This document shows positions 25,914 to 34,035 of a stretch of DNA of 55,470 nt, piece by piece. Positions within the stretch are counted from its first letter, which is position 1. Every line of letters starts with the position of its first letter. The position numbers were made by a program, and so were the translations under genes. The notes below the pieces were generated by a model, which made no database searches, was not told where the DNA came from, and saw only the letters and a program-made list of their open reading frames with translations. Origin of the DNA: Clostridia bacterium (GTDB lineage Bacteria > Bacillota > Clostridia > Oscillospirales > CAG-272); contig JAFYMF010000034.1 of NCBI GenBank assembly GCA_017556745.1, positions 1 to 55,470 on the forward strand, written 5' to 3'.

Positions 25914-25942
25914 TTGACTCTGCCGTACATTTATTGTAGAAT
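25914..25942 (+). promoter_or_regulatory. Promoter of solute-binding protein 7
   Basis: TTGACT (25914-25919), 17-base spacer, TAGAAT (25937-25942). Confidence 0.75.
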
Positions 25943-25978
25943 ATGATTAATACGATTAATTTAATAGTGGGGGTAATT

Positions 25979-27457
25979 ATGAAATCACTTTTCAGTATAC
26001 TTCTTGTGCTTGTTATACTGTTCTCTTTTGTAGCATGTTCAAGCGGTAGTACCAATACTAAGGATACAACACCTTCAACCACAAAGCCTTTAGATAACAC
26101 AGATCCTTCTATCGTATACGAGGAGGACGATCTCCCGAACGATCTTGATTTCGGCGGACAGGATATTCATTTTCTTGTAGTTGACGACTCAGACAAGAAA
26201 TCTGAGATTTGTACCGATGAGCTTAACAGCGATGTCGTAAACGACTCTGTTTACAACAGAGAAAAGTATGTTGAGGAGCGTCTCGGCGTTGAGATCATCC
26301 CCGAGTACATTGATGACAGCGACTTTGAGGATGCAATGGAAAAGCAGTTTGCTTCTGACGAGGATCAATATCAGATCTACGGATATATAACATTTGCATT
26401 CACCAGATTCGTATTTATGGATCACTTGGTCGACCTTTACGATCTTGATTACATTGATCTCGACAAACCCTGGTGGTCAAGTACATTTAACAGCGAGGCT
26501 GAGGTAATGGAAAGCCTTTACCTCACAACCGGTTCCCTCTCCCTTTCTCTTACCCGTTATATGTTTGCCATGTTCTATAACAAGAGCCTTGCAAATGATA
26601 ACGCAGAGAAATACCCTGAGCTTCTTCAGCTCTATGAAATAGTTGACAGCGGTAACTGGACATACGATAAATTCTACGAGCTTGGAAGTTCTATTTATAT
26701 TGATAACAACGGTTCTTCCACACCCGACAAGGAAGACACCTATGGAATAGGGTTCCAGAGAGCCATCGGTACCGACGTTATTTGGTCCAGCTTTGATATT
26801 AATATTCTTTCTTCTGACGGCGACGGATGGTTTGAACTTGATGTTCCCACAGAAAAACTCTTTGCCGTATCCGAAAAGCTCTATAATCTCATCAATAATA
26901 CACCAGGTTGTTATGATGCAGGTATATCAGACGGTGATCTTAACGATTTATCAAAAATGTTTGCGGGCGACCAGCTTCTCTTTATGAATAACAAGCTCCT
27001 TGCAATTGAGAGTGCAACTCTCAGAAACATGCAGAGCGACTACGGTATTCTTCCTTTCCCCAAGTATGATTCAAATCAGAAGGAATACTATACCTATGCA
27101 CACGACAGCTACACCTCTTTCGGTATTCCCAAGACCAATCGCAATCCCGATGTTTCTGCTGCCGTTCTTGAGGCTATGGCATCTTATTCCTACAGAGAGA
27201 CCGCTCCTGCTTACTTCGATACCGCACTCAAGGGTAAATACATGAGTGACCCTCAGTCAAGAAAAATGCTCGACCTTGTTGTTAACGGATTCACTGTAGA
27301 TACTGCATGGATCTACATTGAGACTATCGGTGCAAGTTACCCTTCTTCATTTAGACAGATGTACGTTGAAAGAACACAGAACTATTCAAGTAACCACGTG
27401 ACTCACGCAAGAAAGGTACAGTCTGCACTTAAAACATATAAGATGTTCATTAACTAA
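25979..27457 (+). CDS. Tandem solute-binding lipoprotein 7
   Basis: 492 residues from the ATG at 25979 (GTGGGGG upstream). Lipobox SFVAC, then a Thr/Ser-rich linker. It keeps DKPWWSSTFNSEAE, DNNGSSTPDKED and LRNMQSDYGILPFPKYD, and shares an exact block (PKYDSNQKEYYTYAHDSYTS and beyond) with member 2, ten kilobases away. The C-terminus ends TYKMFIN rather than the FK.TTKFS tail of members 2-5. It is the last member of the array and ends at the terminator at 27471-27505. Confidence 0.85.
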   Translation: MKSLFSILLVLVILFSFVACSSGSTNTKDTTPSTTKPLDNTDPSIVYEEDDLPNDLDFGGQDIHFLVVDDSDKKSEICTDELNSDVVNDSVYNREKYVEERLGVEIIPEYIDDSDFEDAMEKQFASDEDQYQIYGYITFAFTRFVFMDHLVDLYDLDYIDLDKPWWSSTFNSEAEVMESLYLTTGSLSLSLTRYMFAMFYNKSLANDNAEKYPELLQLYEIVDSGNWTYDKFYELGSSIYIDNNGSSTPDKEDTYGIGFQRAIGTDVIWSSFDINILSSDGDGWFELDVPTEKLFAVSEKLYNLINNTPGCYDAGISDGDLNDLSKMFAGDQLLFMNNKLLAIESATLRNMQSDYGILPFPKYDSNQKEYYTYAHDSYTSFGIPKTNRNPDVSAAVLEAMASYSYRETAPAYFDTALKGKYMSDPQSRKMLDLVVNGFTVDTAWIYIETIGASYPSSFRQMYVERTQNYSSNHVTHARKVQSALKTYKMFIN

Positions 27458-27470
27458 TAAAACAAACAGT

Positions 27471-27505
27471 ATACGGCGGATACACATTATGTGTATCCGC
27501 CGTAT
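27471..27505. terminator. Bidirectional terminator between the binding-protein array and the methyltransferase
   Basis: ATACGGCGGATACACA and TGTGTATCCGCCGTAT form a perfect 16-bp stem with a 3-base loop between convergent genes. Confidence 0.85.
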
Positions 27506-27513
27506 TTTGATTA

Positions 27514-28629
27514 TTATTTCCTTTTAAAGTACTGATAGAAATAGCAGGGGAGCATGCCGTTATACAGTTTCTTTACCTTGTCCGCACGTCTTCCGTAAAG
27601 ATTCTGGAACCCGGGATGTGAGGTAAGAATATATATCTGCCAGCTGTCAAGAGTGGCAAAGTGTCTGCCCATATTCCTATATAGCTCATCAACTCCGCCC
27701 TCAGCAGATATTCTCTCTCCGTAGGGGGGATTGCACACCACGGTACCTCGTCTGCCGCCGGTCTTTATGTCAAGGGCATCGCGCTGAAATACCTTTACTG
27801 TTCCGACCACACCTGCGTGCTTACAGCATTCCTTTGCAAGCTCTACCGCCGCAGGATCAATGTCAGATGCATAAACCTCAAAGTCACTTTTCTTCACGGC
27901 AGAACGAGCCTCATCACGGGCATTCTCCCAAAGAGTTCTGTCTATCTGGGGAAATGCCTCTGCAGCAAATCCGCGGTTTATACCGGGAGCACGTCCGGTC
28001 ATCATCATAGCTGCCTCAATGGCAATAGTTCCCGATCCACAGAAGGGATCCCAGAACAGTACGTCCTCACGTGGACGTGCTGTAGCCGCAAGAGCCGCGC
28101 CAAGTGTCTCTCTGAGGGGTGCGGTAAACTGCTGAGGTCGGTAACCTCGCTTATGGAGAGCCACTCCGGAGGTATCTATCATGATCGACACCTTATCGTG
28201 GAAAATAAAGAACTCTATCTGATATTTGACACCGGTTTCCTTAAACCAGGATATACCGTATATCGACTCAAGCCGCTGTACTACCGCCTTTTTAACGATG
28301 CTCTGACAGTCGGGTACCGAGAAAAGTGCACTCTTGATACAGTGTCCCTTTGCCGGGAAAGCATCATCCTTTGATATCCAGTTCTCCCACTCAATGCGTT
28401 TTACTCCGTCAAACAGCTCAGTAAAGCTGCGTGCCGGAAACTCGTCCAGCAAAATAAATACTCTTTCCGCATAACGGGAAAAGATGTTCATTCGCGAAAT
28501 CGCGCCGATGTCACCGGTAAAGGTAACACGACCGTCAATTGTCTCGGTACGCTTATATCCGAGAGCAGATATCTCCTCGCCAAGCAAGTGCTCAAGACCG
28601 AAGAGGCAGGTAGCAACAAAAGTGTACAT
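27514..28629 (-). CDS. THUMP-domain RNA methyltransferase (RlmL/YpsC-type)
   Basis: The 371-residue protein has an N-terminal ferredoxin-like/THUMP region (about 1-160) and a C-terminal SAM-dependent methyltransferase domain. Key motifs are DPFCGSGTIAIEAAMM (SAM binding), ASDIDPAAVELA, and the catalytic NPPYGERI typical of N-methylation of guanine or adenine bases in RNA. It matches the N-terminal half of E. coli RlmL (23S rRNA m2G2445) and the Bacillus YpsC group; the precise target base is inferred. AAAGG lies 7 bases before the ATG. Confidence 0.9.
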   Translation of the reverse strand: MYTFVATCLFGLEHLLGEEISALGYKRTETIDGRVTFTGDIGAISRMNIFSRYAERVFILLDEFPARSFTELFDGVKRIEWENWISKDDAFPAKGHCIKSALFSVPDCQSIVKKAVVQRLESIYGISWFKETGVKYQIEFFIFHDKVSIMIDTSGVALHKRGYRPQQFTAPLRETLGAALAATARPREDVLFWDPFCGSGTIAIEAAMMMTGRAPGINRGFAAEAFPQIDRTLWENARDEARSAVKKSDFEVYASDIDPAAVELAKECCKHAGVVGTVKVFQRDALDIKTGGRRGTVVCNPPYGERISAEGGVDELYRNMGRHFATLDSWQIYILTSHPGFQNLYGRRADKVKKLYNGMLPCYFYQYFKRK

Positions 28630-28642
28630 CTGTATGCCTTTC

Positions 28643-28686
28643 TGCGCCGATGGCGCACGGTAACAGAGGAGATGATCCTCTTACCG
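28643..28686 (-). other. Two stacked hairpins in the methyltransferase leader
   Basis: On the minus strand, CGGTAAGAGGA pairs with TCCTC..TTACCG (one 2-base bulge), immediately followed by TGCGCC-atc-GGCGCA. Both lie between the predicted transcription start and the ribosome site. Confidence 0.55.
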
Positions 28687-28688
28687 AT

Positions 28689-28717
28689 ATTATACCCGAA
28701 ATACTGTCAAAAAGCAA
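28689..28717 (-). promoter_or_regulatory. Promoter of the methyltransferase gene
   Basis: On the minus strand TTGCTT (28717-28712), 17-base spacer, TATAAT (28694-28689). A TTGACA overlaps the spacer but is too close to serve as -35. Confidence 0.5.
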
Positions 28718-28758
28718 CAGTTGTAACGTTTCACGAAAAAGCTTTTAACAAATTTTAC

Positions 28759-29238
28759 TCATGGCTCAACTTGGCGAAGGCCGTGAATAAAGCCACTGAC
28801 GTCAGCAGAACAAATATCTCCCCCAATAACTCGGTTACCTGCTATAAGCAAATTTGCATACACCTTTCCGTCGTACCCCGGGTAGTTGGTCACATTATAG
28901 CTGTACTGTGTAACTTCCTTACCTCTGTACTTATAGAGGTCAAGACCTGTTACCTTCTGCAGCTCGTTATATGACACCATGGTCTTATCGAACTCGGTGG
29001 GGATCATCACCTTCTTTTCTTCGATGGGTTCGGGATCGACGGTGTAACCCAGCGAAAGCAGGAAATTGATTCTGTCATCACCGGTCTTGATTTTTTCGTA
29101 ACGTATTTCTCCGTCAACGGCAACCGATGCCGTGTCCTCAGCAGGAAAAACGAGGATCAATGCAACAAGCACAGCGACCCCCGCAAGGACAACGGCAAAA
29201 AATTTCAGTGAGCTTGCTCTTAATGAATAGATAAACAT
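28759..29238 (-). CDS. DUF4830 domain protein, membrane-anchored
   Basis: The 159-residue protein has one N-terminal membrane segment (about 10-32, FAVVLAGVAVLVALILVF) and an extracytoplasmic domain matching DUF4830 by pattern: DDRINFLLSLGYTV, IPTEFDKTMVSYNELQK, and the closing GNRVIGGDICSADVSGFIHGL (21 residues in the protein; core GGDICSADVSGF). The function is unknown. The ATG at 29238 is preferred because GGAGGA lies 6-7 bases upstream; the ATG at 29244 touches the same box. Confidence 0.82.
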   Translation of the reverse strand: MFIYSLRASSLKFFAVVLAGVAVLVALILVFPAEDTASVAVDGEIRYEKIKTGDDRINFLLSLGYTVDPEPIEEKKVMIPTEFDKTMVSYNELQKVTGLDLYKYRGKEVTQYSYNVTNYPGYDGKVYANLLIAGNRVIGGDICSADVSGFIHGLRQVEP

Positions 29239-29371
29239 AAACATTCCTCCGGGACAAGATTTTGTGATACATTATATTTATCGCGATGTTTTAATATGCC
29301 TTTGTCCGAAGAATACCACTCTGCCAAATAAAATATACATATATCAAAAATGAAGAAAACAAGGAGAAGCC

Positions 29372-29656
29372 ATGAACAGCTGTACTAACGACCTGCGCAA
29401 CAAGGAAGTAGTAAACGTGTGTAACGGAGCAAGACTTGGGTATATTGTAGACATCATATTTGATGTTTCAGACGGAAAGATAACCGCTATTGTTGTACCC
29501 GGGGAAAGCTGCGGGGTATTTGGACTTTCACATAAGGAAGACATTACAATACCATGGTGCAACATAGAGAAGATAGGGGAAGATATTATACTTGTTCGCC
29601 TTGAGTCCTGTCCATGCCCCCCACCGCCACCGCCAAAAAAGAAAGGGCTGTTCTGA
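29372..29656 (+). CDS. YlmC/YmxH family sporulation-associated protein
   Basis: The 94-residue protein is a PRC-barrel type domain of the YlmC/YmxH family: NDLRNKEVVNVCNGARLGYI, FDVSDGKITAIVVPG and ITIPWCNIEKIGEDIILVRL. Homologues are widespread in spore-forming Bacillota, where their molecular role is not settled. The C-terminus has an odd Cys-Pro-rich tail (CPCPPPPPPKKKGLF). AAGGAG precedes the ATG. Confidence 0.88.
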   Translation: MNSCTNDLRNKEVVNVCNGARLGYIVDIIFDVSDGKITAIVVPGESCGVFGLSHKEDITIPWCNIEKIGEDIILVRLESCPCPPPPPPKKKGLF

Positions 29657-29746
29657 AAAAGACGACACAATTATTCATGAGTCGAATAAATATTCATTTA
29701 TTACGGAAATTTCTTAAATAAATATATGTTTATTAATATATTACTA

Positions 29747-29775
29747 TTGAAAAAATTACAAACCTGTGATAAAAT
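29747..29775 (+). promoter_or_regulatory. Promoter of the amino-acid ABC transporter operon
   Basis: TTGAAA (29747-29752), 17-base spacer, TAAAAT (29770-29775). Confidence 0.75.
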
Positions 29776-29812
29776 ATACCTAACTATGAAAATTTTATGG
29801 AGGACATAAAAA

Positions 29813-30634
29813 ATGAAAAAGATATTTGCATTTCTTCTTTGTGTAGCAATGCTTACTCTTTGCTTCGTTGGTTGCGGTGAGACTGCAGACGAAAACAAGG
29901 GTAATGCTGACGACACCACCGTTGCAGACGATACCACTGTTGCAGATGACACCACTGCCGCAGACGATACCAACAAGGTTATCAAGATGGCTACCAACGC
30001 CGCTTTCCCTCCTTACGAGTATAAGGAAGGCGATGCATTCGTAGGTATTGACGTTGAGATCGCTACCGCTATTGCTAAAAAGCTTGGTTATACTCTTGAG
30101 ATCGTTGATATGGAGTTTGATTCCATTATCACCTCCGTTCAGCAGGGTGAGGTTGACTTCGGTATGGCAGGTATGACCGTTACCGATGAGAGACTTCTTG
30201 AGGTAGACTTTACCTCCAGCTACGCTACCGGCGTTCAGTCCGTTATCGTTGTTGACGGCTCTGACATCGCTTCTCTCGATGATCTTGCAGGCAAGAAGAT
30301 CGGTGTTCAGCTCGGTACTACCGGTGACATCTACGCTTCCGGTGATTACGGCGAAGATAACGTTACCAAGTACGGTAAGGGTGCTGATGCCGTTATCGCT
30401 CTTAAGGGCGGTGACGTTAGTGCAGTAATTATCGATAATGAGCCCGCAAAGGCATTTGTAGCTCAGAACGAGGGACTCAAGATCCTTGATACCGAGTACG
30501 CAATTGAGGACTACGCTATCGCAGTTAAGAAGGGTAACACCCAGCTCCTTGACGATATCAACAAGGCTCTCGAGGATCTTACCGCTGACGGCACTATTGA
30601 TGCTATCATCGCTAAGTTTATCAAGGCTGAGTAA
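29813..30634 (+). CDS. Amino-acid ABC transporter substrate-binding lipoprotein (family 3)
   Basis: The 273-residue lipoprotein (lipobox FVGC, Cys about residue 22) has the family 3 solute-binding fold: ATNAAFPPYEYKEGDAFVGID near the start of the mature domain (core FPPYEY), IITSVQQGEVDFGMAGMTVT, the RLLEVDFTSSY segment, and GVQLGTTGD. These are typical of polar or general amino-acid binding proteins. The linker after the lipid anchor contains a DDTTVA repeat. It heads an operon with a permease and an ATPase and is followed by a stem-loop likely to favour its higher expression. Confidence 0.93.
   Translation: MKKIFAFLLCVAMLTLCFVGCGETADENKGNADDTTVADDTTVADDTTAADDTNKVIKMATNAAFPPYEYKEGDAFVGIDVEIATAIAKKLGYTLEIVDMEFDSIITSVQQGEVDFGMAGMTVTDERLLEVDFTSSYATGVQSVIVVDGSDIASLDDLAGKKIGVQLGTTGDIYASGDYGEDNVTKYGKGADAVIALKGGDVSAVIIDNEPAKAFVAQNEGLKILDTEYAIEDYAIAVKKGNTQLLDDINKALEDLTADGTIDAIIAKFIKAE
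29909..29971 (+). repeat. 18-base tandem repeat encoding DDTT(V/A)A units
   Basis: Three full units and a partial fourth of GAYGAYACCACYGYYGCA encode an acidic Thr-rich spacer between the lipid anchor and the binding domain. Copy number may vary between strains by slippage. Confidence 0.8.
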
Positions 30635-30653
30635 TATCAGATAATGTGAGATT

Positions 30654-30680
30654 ACGGGGGCTGCTTTATGCAGCCCCCGT
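30654..30680 (+). terminator. GC-rich stem-loop between binding protein and permease genes
   Basis: ACGGGGGCTGC and GCAGCCCCCGT form a perfect 11-bp stem with a tttat loop. The following bases (GTATTGCCTTT) are only weakly T-rich, so it may be a leaky terminator or an RNA-stabilising element. Confidence 0.6.
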
Positions 30681-30709
30681 GTATTGCCTTTATAACGGGG
30701 CAAATTAAA

Positions 30710-30753
30710 CCGTTATCTGAGTAGTAAATGTGTTTTTACTGTTCAGATAACGG
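30710..30753 (+). other. Long second stem-loop upstream of the permease gene
   Basis: CCGTTATCTGA (30710-30720) pairs with TCAGATAACGG (30743-30753), with an inner AGTAAA/TTTACT stem. It lies 46 bases before the permease start, without a T run, suggesting a processing or regulatory structure. Confidence 0.6.
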
Positions 30754-30799
30754 CTTAATATATAATTATAGCTATCAGCTTTCACCGGAGGATCAAAAA

Positions 30800-32188
30800 A
30801 TGACAAAAAACAAAAAACTAATTGCAGCGATAGTTGCAATTGTCCTTGTGCTCGTTGCCGCAGGAATACTGTTTTTCAGTATAAGATCCGGCACAGTTGC
30901 CTCAAGTATATCGATAGAAAACGCAGAAGAGCTGCTCAACAAGACCTTTGACGATATGGCTAAAACCAAGCCTCTCATCGCATTGGCAGAAAAGAATTAC
31001 ATACGTGTCAATTCGCTTGACTACGGCAGTGAAAAGAATATAATTGTTGACTGTACTGTTGCAACCCTTGATGCTTACAGTGTGATCTCGCCGAATTACT
31101 CTGAATTTTTGTCTTCTGACGCAAAAAAGCTTGGCGGTGCAATGTTCAAGTCTGCCCTTAACTTCAAGATGGAATTTGAGGACAGATTGACTGAGCTTGT
31201 GAACTCCGCACCGGAAATTACAAAGAACATCTCTATCGTTATTTACGATACTCAGGATCAAGGCCTTGTGGTATACAGCGATGCCCAGACCGTTGACGTT
31301 GTCTACGGCGGGCTCATTACTATGGCTGATGAGGTTGATAAGATGACCCATTACACCGTTATTGAAAACGGTGCAGAGGTGGAGCACCAGATTGAAACCA
31401 ATAACGTAAACAAGGGCTTTATTCAGTGTATAGCTCCCAGATATTCAGCGGACAAGCCTGATACCTCAACAGTACTCATTCGTTTCTGGAACGATCTTAA
31501 AGATGACTTCCACAAGAACTTTATCGAACATGACCGTTGGCTTACTATTCTCAAGGGCCTTGCCGTAACTATTGAGCTTACCGTCTGTGCTCTTCTTATC
31601 GGTATAGTCCTCGGTTTCATTATTGCATTTGTTCGCTGTACATACGACAAGCTGTCAAAACCCGGTATTCTCCTGTCTATATTTAACTCGATATCTAAGC
31701 TGTATCTTACTGTAGTACGCGGTACACCTGTTGTAGTACAGATCATGATAATATATTTCGTAATATTTATGCCTATGGGAGTTAATAAGTTCTTAGCTGC
31801 CGTTATCTGCTTCGGTCTTAATTCCGGTGCTTACGTTGCGGAGATCGTCCGTGGCGGTATCATGTCAGTGGATGACGGTCAGACTGAGGCCGGCCGTAGC
31901 CTTGGCTTCGGTTACATGGCAACCATGTACCACATCGTATTCCCTCAGGCATTCAAGGCTGTGCTTCCTGCTCTTGCAAACGAGTTTGTTGTACTTCTCA
32001 AGGAAACTTCTATCGCATTCTACATTGGCCTCGGTGATCTGATGTATGCCGGTAACGCTATACGTGCGGCCACATACAGTGCTTTCATGCCTCTTATTGC
32101 CGTTGCGATCATTTACCTCATAATGGTACTTGGTCTTTCAAAGCTGGTCAGCATACTTGAGAAAAAACTCAGAAACAACGAAAGATAA
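30800..32188 (+). CDS. Amino-acid ABC transporter permease with extra extracytoplasmic domain
   Basis: 462 residues from the ATG at 30800 (GGAGG upstream). Residues about 8-30 form a first membrane segment. About 30-235 is a predicted extracytoplasmic domain I do not recognise. About 245-455 is a HisM/GlnP-type permease domain with RGTPVVVQI and the ATPase-contact loop MSVDDGQTEAGRSLGFGYM. Ordinary family permeases are about 220-300 residues and lack such a domain. The extra domain, with a hydrophilic, partly acidic composition, could dock the binding protein or be a decayed binding domain. The ATPase gene follows 16 bases later. Confidence 0.88.
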   Translation: MTKNKKLIAAIVAIVLVLVAAGILFFSIRSGTVASSISIENAEELLNKTFDDMAKTKPLIALAEKNYIRVNSLDYGSEKNIIVDCTVATLDAYSVISPNYSEFLSSDAKKLGGAMFKSALNFKMEFEDRLTELVNSAPEITKNISIVIYDTQDQGLVVYSDAQTVDVVYGGLITMADEVDKMTHYTVIENGAEVEHQIETNNVNKGFIQCIAPRYSADKPDTSTVLIRFWNDLKDDFHKNFIEHDRWLTILKGLAVTIELTVCALLIGIVLGFIIAFVRCTYDKLSKPGILLSIFNSISKLYLTVVRGTPVVVQIMIIYFVIFMPMGVNKFLAAVICFGLNSGAYVAEIVRGGIMSVDDGQTEAGRSLGFGYMATMYHIVFPQAFKAVLPALANEFVVLLKETSIAFYIGLGDLMYAGNAIRAATYSAFMPLIAVAIIYLIMVLGLSKLVSILEKKLRNNER

Positions 32189-32204
32189 GAAAAGAGGCTA
32201 AGTC

Positions 32205-32951
32205 ATGACAAATAAAAATGAATCGATCATCAAGGTCGAGAATCTGCATAAATGCTTTAAAGGTACCATTCATGCTCTCGGCGGTGTTGACCTGGAGATA
32301 GCGAGAGGCGAGGTTGTGGTTATCATCGGTCCCTCAGGAAGCGGTAAATCTACCCTCCTTCGTTCACTTAATTTGCTTGAAGAGCCTACCGACGGTCACA
32401 TTTACTTTGAGGGTGTAGATATAATGAACCCTAAAACCGATATCAACAAGATGCGTCAGAAGATGGGAATGGTGTTCCAGCAGTTTAATCTTTTCCCCCA
32501 CATGACCGTTCTTAAAAATATGACTATCGCACCCACAAAGCTCCTTAAAAAATCCAAGGAGGAAGCGGAGAAAAAGGCGCTTGAGCTACTTGATACCGTT
32601 GGTCTTGCTGACAGAGCCGGGGCATATCCCAGTCAGTTATCCGGCGGACAGAAGCAGAGAGTTGCTATCGTCCGTGCCCTTTGTATGGAACCTGATGTTA
32701 TGCTTTTTGATGAGCCAACCTCTGCACTTGACCCCGAGATGGTCGGCGAAGTTCTTGAGGTAATGAAGAAGCTTGCGGCTGACGGTATGACCATGGCAGT
32801 AGTTACACATGAGATGGGCTTTGCCCGTGAGGTCGCAGACAGGATCATCTTCATGAGTGACGGTGTTATAGTTGAAGAAGGAACCCCTGTTGAGATATTT
32901 GAGAGTCCCAAAAATGAGAGAACAAAAGCGTTCCTCAGCTGCGTATTATAA
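32205..32951 (+). CDS. Amino-acid ABC transporter ATP-binding protein (GlnQ-type)
   Basis: The 248-residue ATPase energises the transporter at the inner face of the membrane. Walker [10 protein letters not shown] (about 43-51), Q-loop [12 protein letters not shown], signature LSGGQKQR, Walker [14 protein letters not shown] and the switch histidine in VVTHEMGF are all intact. Length and motifs place it in the polar amino-acid (GlnQ/HisP) subfamily. It is the last gene of the operon, followed by a terminator. Confidence 0.95.
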   Translation: MTNKNESIIKVENLHKCFKGTIHALGGVDLEIARGEVVVIIGPSGSGKSTLLRSLNLLEEPTDGHIYFEGVDIMNPKTDINKMRQKMGMVFQQFNLFPHMTVLKNMTIAPTKLLKKSKEEAEKKALELLDTVGLADRAGAYPSQLSGGQKQRVAIVRALCMEPDVMLFDEPTSALDPEMVGEVLEVMKKLAADGMTMAVVTHEMGFAREVADRIIFMSDGVIVEEGTPVEIFESPKNERTKAFLSCVL

Positions 32952-32967
32952 TATTAACATGATAAAC

Positions 32968-33014
32968 GAGCCCTACCCGATTTTGATGTTTTAAAATTGG
33001 TACAGGGCTCTTTG
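32968..33014 (+). terminator. Terminator of the amino-acid ABC operon
   Basis: GAGCCCT pairs with AGGGCTC, with an inner ATTTT/AAAAT stem, followed by TTT. Confidence 0.65.
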
Positions 33015-33043
33015 AATGTAAGTTAACACGAAAAGGAATAAAA

Positions 33044-33955
33044 ATGAAAAAATATCTGTCTATACTTTGCCTCTTCCTCACCGCCGTTATCTGGGGCTTT
33101 GCTTTTGTTTTTCAGGTCAAGGGTACTGAGCATATTGGCAGCTTTACCTTTAATGCCACCAGATTTGTTCTCGGAACGGTGTCTCTTATCCCGGTAGTTC
33201 TTATTTTTGAAGGGAAGAAAATATTCCGCGGAGAGATAAAGCTAAAGAAAATTCTTCCCGGTTGGATTGTGTGCGGCAGTATTCTTTGCATAGCATCCAG
33301 CCTTCAGCAGATAGGACTCAAGATTACCGGCAGTGCGGGTCTTGGTGGTTTTATAACCTCCATATATACCGTGCTCACTCCGGTAATGTACTTTTTGATA
33401 TTCAAAAAAAAGACCAAGCTCCCTGTGTGGATAGGCGCATTTATGGCAGTTGCCGGACTTGGCTTCCTCTGTATTAAACCCGGTGTTGGTCTGTCTTTTG
33501 GGTTCGGAGAGGTACTTCTTCTCATCGGTGCAGTTTTCTGGGCAGCACACATGATCTCGGTAGACCATTTTGCACGTGAGCTCCCGTCCCTTTCCTTTGC
33601 GTGGGGACAGTTTCTTGTATGTACCCTACTCAGTCTTGTTTGTGCATTTGTCGTTGAGAGTGGAGATTTTTCCTTTGAGGTACTGATGGATGCAAAGTGG
33701 GATATTATATACTGCGGTGCTGCAAGTGTGGGAATTGCATATACTCTTCAGATAATCGGCCAAAAAAACGCAGATCCCACCTTTGCGGCTATTGTATTCT
33801 CCCTTGAGTCGGTTTTTTCCGCAGTGGGAGGTGTTATCTTCGGTATAGATAGCATATCATTAATTGGATACATAGGTTGTAGTATTATCTTTGGCGGAAT
33901 TGTTATTTCCCAGCTTGACTTTTCTCGCAAGAATACGAAGCAACCCGTCAAATAG
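33044..33955 (+). CDS. DMT superfamily (EamA) permease
   Basis: The 303-residue membrane protein has about ten hydrophobic helices in two EamA repeats. The first repeat starts LFLTAVIWGFAFVFQ; the second has SLESVFSAVGGVIFG near its end, the usual EamA signature region. Such transporters export metabolites or amino acids; no substrate can be assigned. AAAGGA precedes the ATG. It stands between the amino-acid ABC operon and a sugar-kinase gene, each with separate signals. Confidence 0.9.
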   Translation: MKKYLSILCLFLTAVIWGFAFVFQVKGTEHIGSFTFNATRFVLGTVSLIPVVLIFEGKKIFRGEIKLKKILPGWIVCGSILCIASSLQQIGLKITGSAGLGGFITSIYTVLTPVMYFLIFKKKTKLPVWIGAFMAVAGLGFLCIKPGVGLSFGFGEVLLLIGAVFWAAHMISVDHFARELPSLSFAWGQFLVCTLLSLVCAFVVESGDFSFEVLMDAKWDIIYCGAASVGIAYTLQIIGQKNADPTFAAIVFSLESVFSAVGGVIFGIDSISLIGYIGCSIIFGGIVISQLDFSRKNTKQPVK

Positions 33956-33963
33956 TGTCACAC

Positions 33964-33992
33964 TTGACATTTAACATCGATAGTGGTACAAT
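33964..33992 (+). promoter_or_regulatory. Promoter of the kinase-like gene
   Basis: TTGACA (33964-33969), 17-base spacer, TACAAT (33987-33992). Confidence 0.8.
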
Positions 33993-34035
33993 TGTAGTAG
34001 GTTTTAGAATTATAAAAAGTAAATGAGGTATGATA

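Noticed and set aside
29795..30703. 302-codon open frame on the minus strand over the amino-acid-binding lipoprotein gene
   Set aside because: The plus-strand gene has a promoter, ribosome site, signal peptide and family motifs; the opposite frame is a shadow caused by its codon bias.
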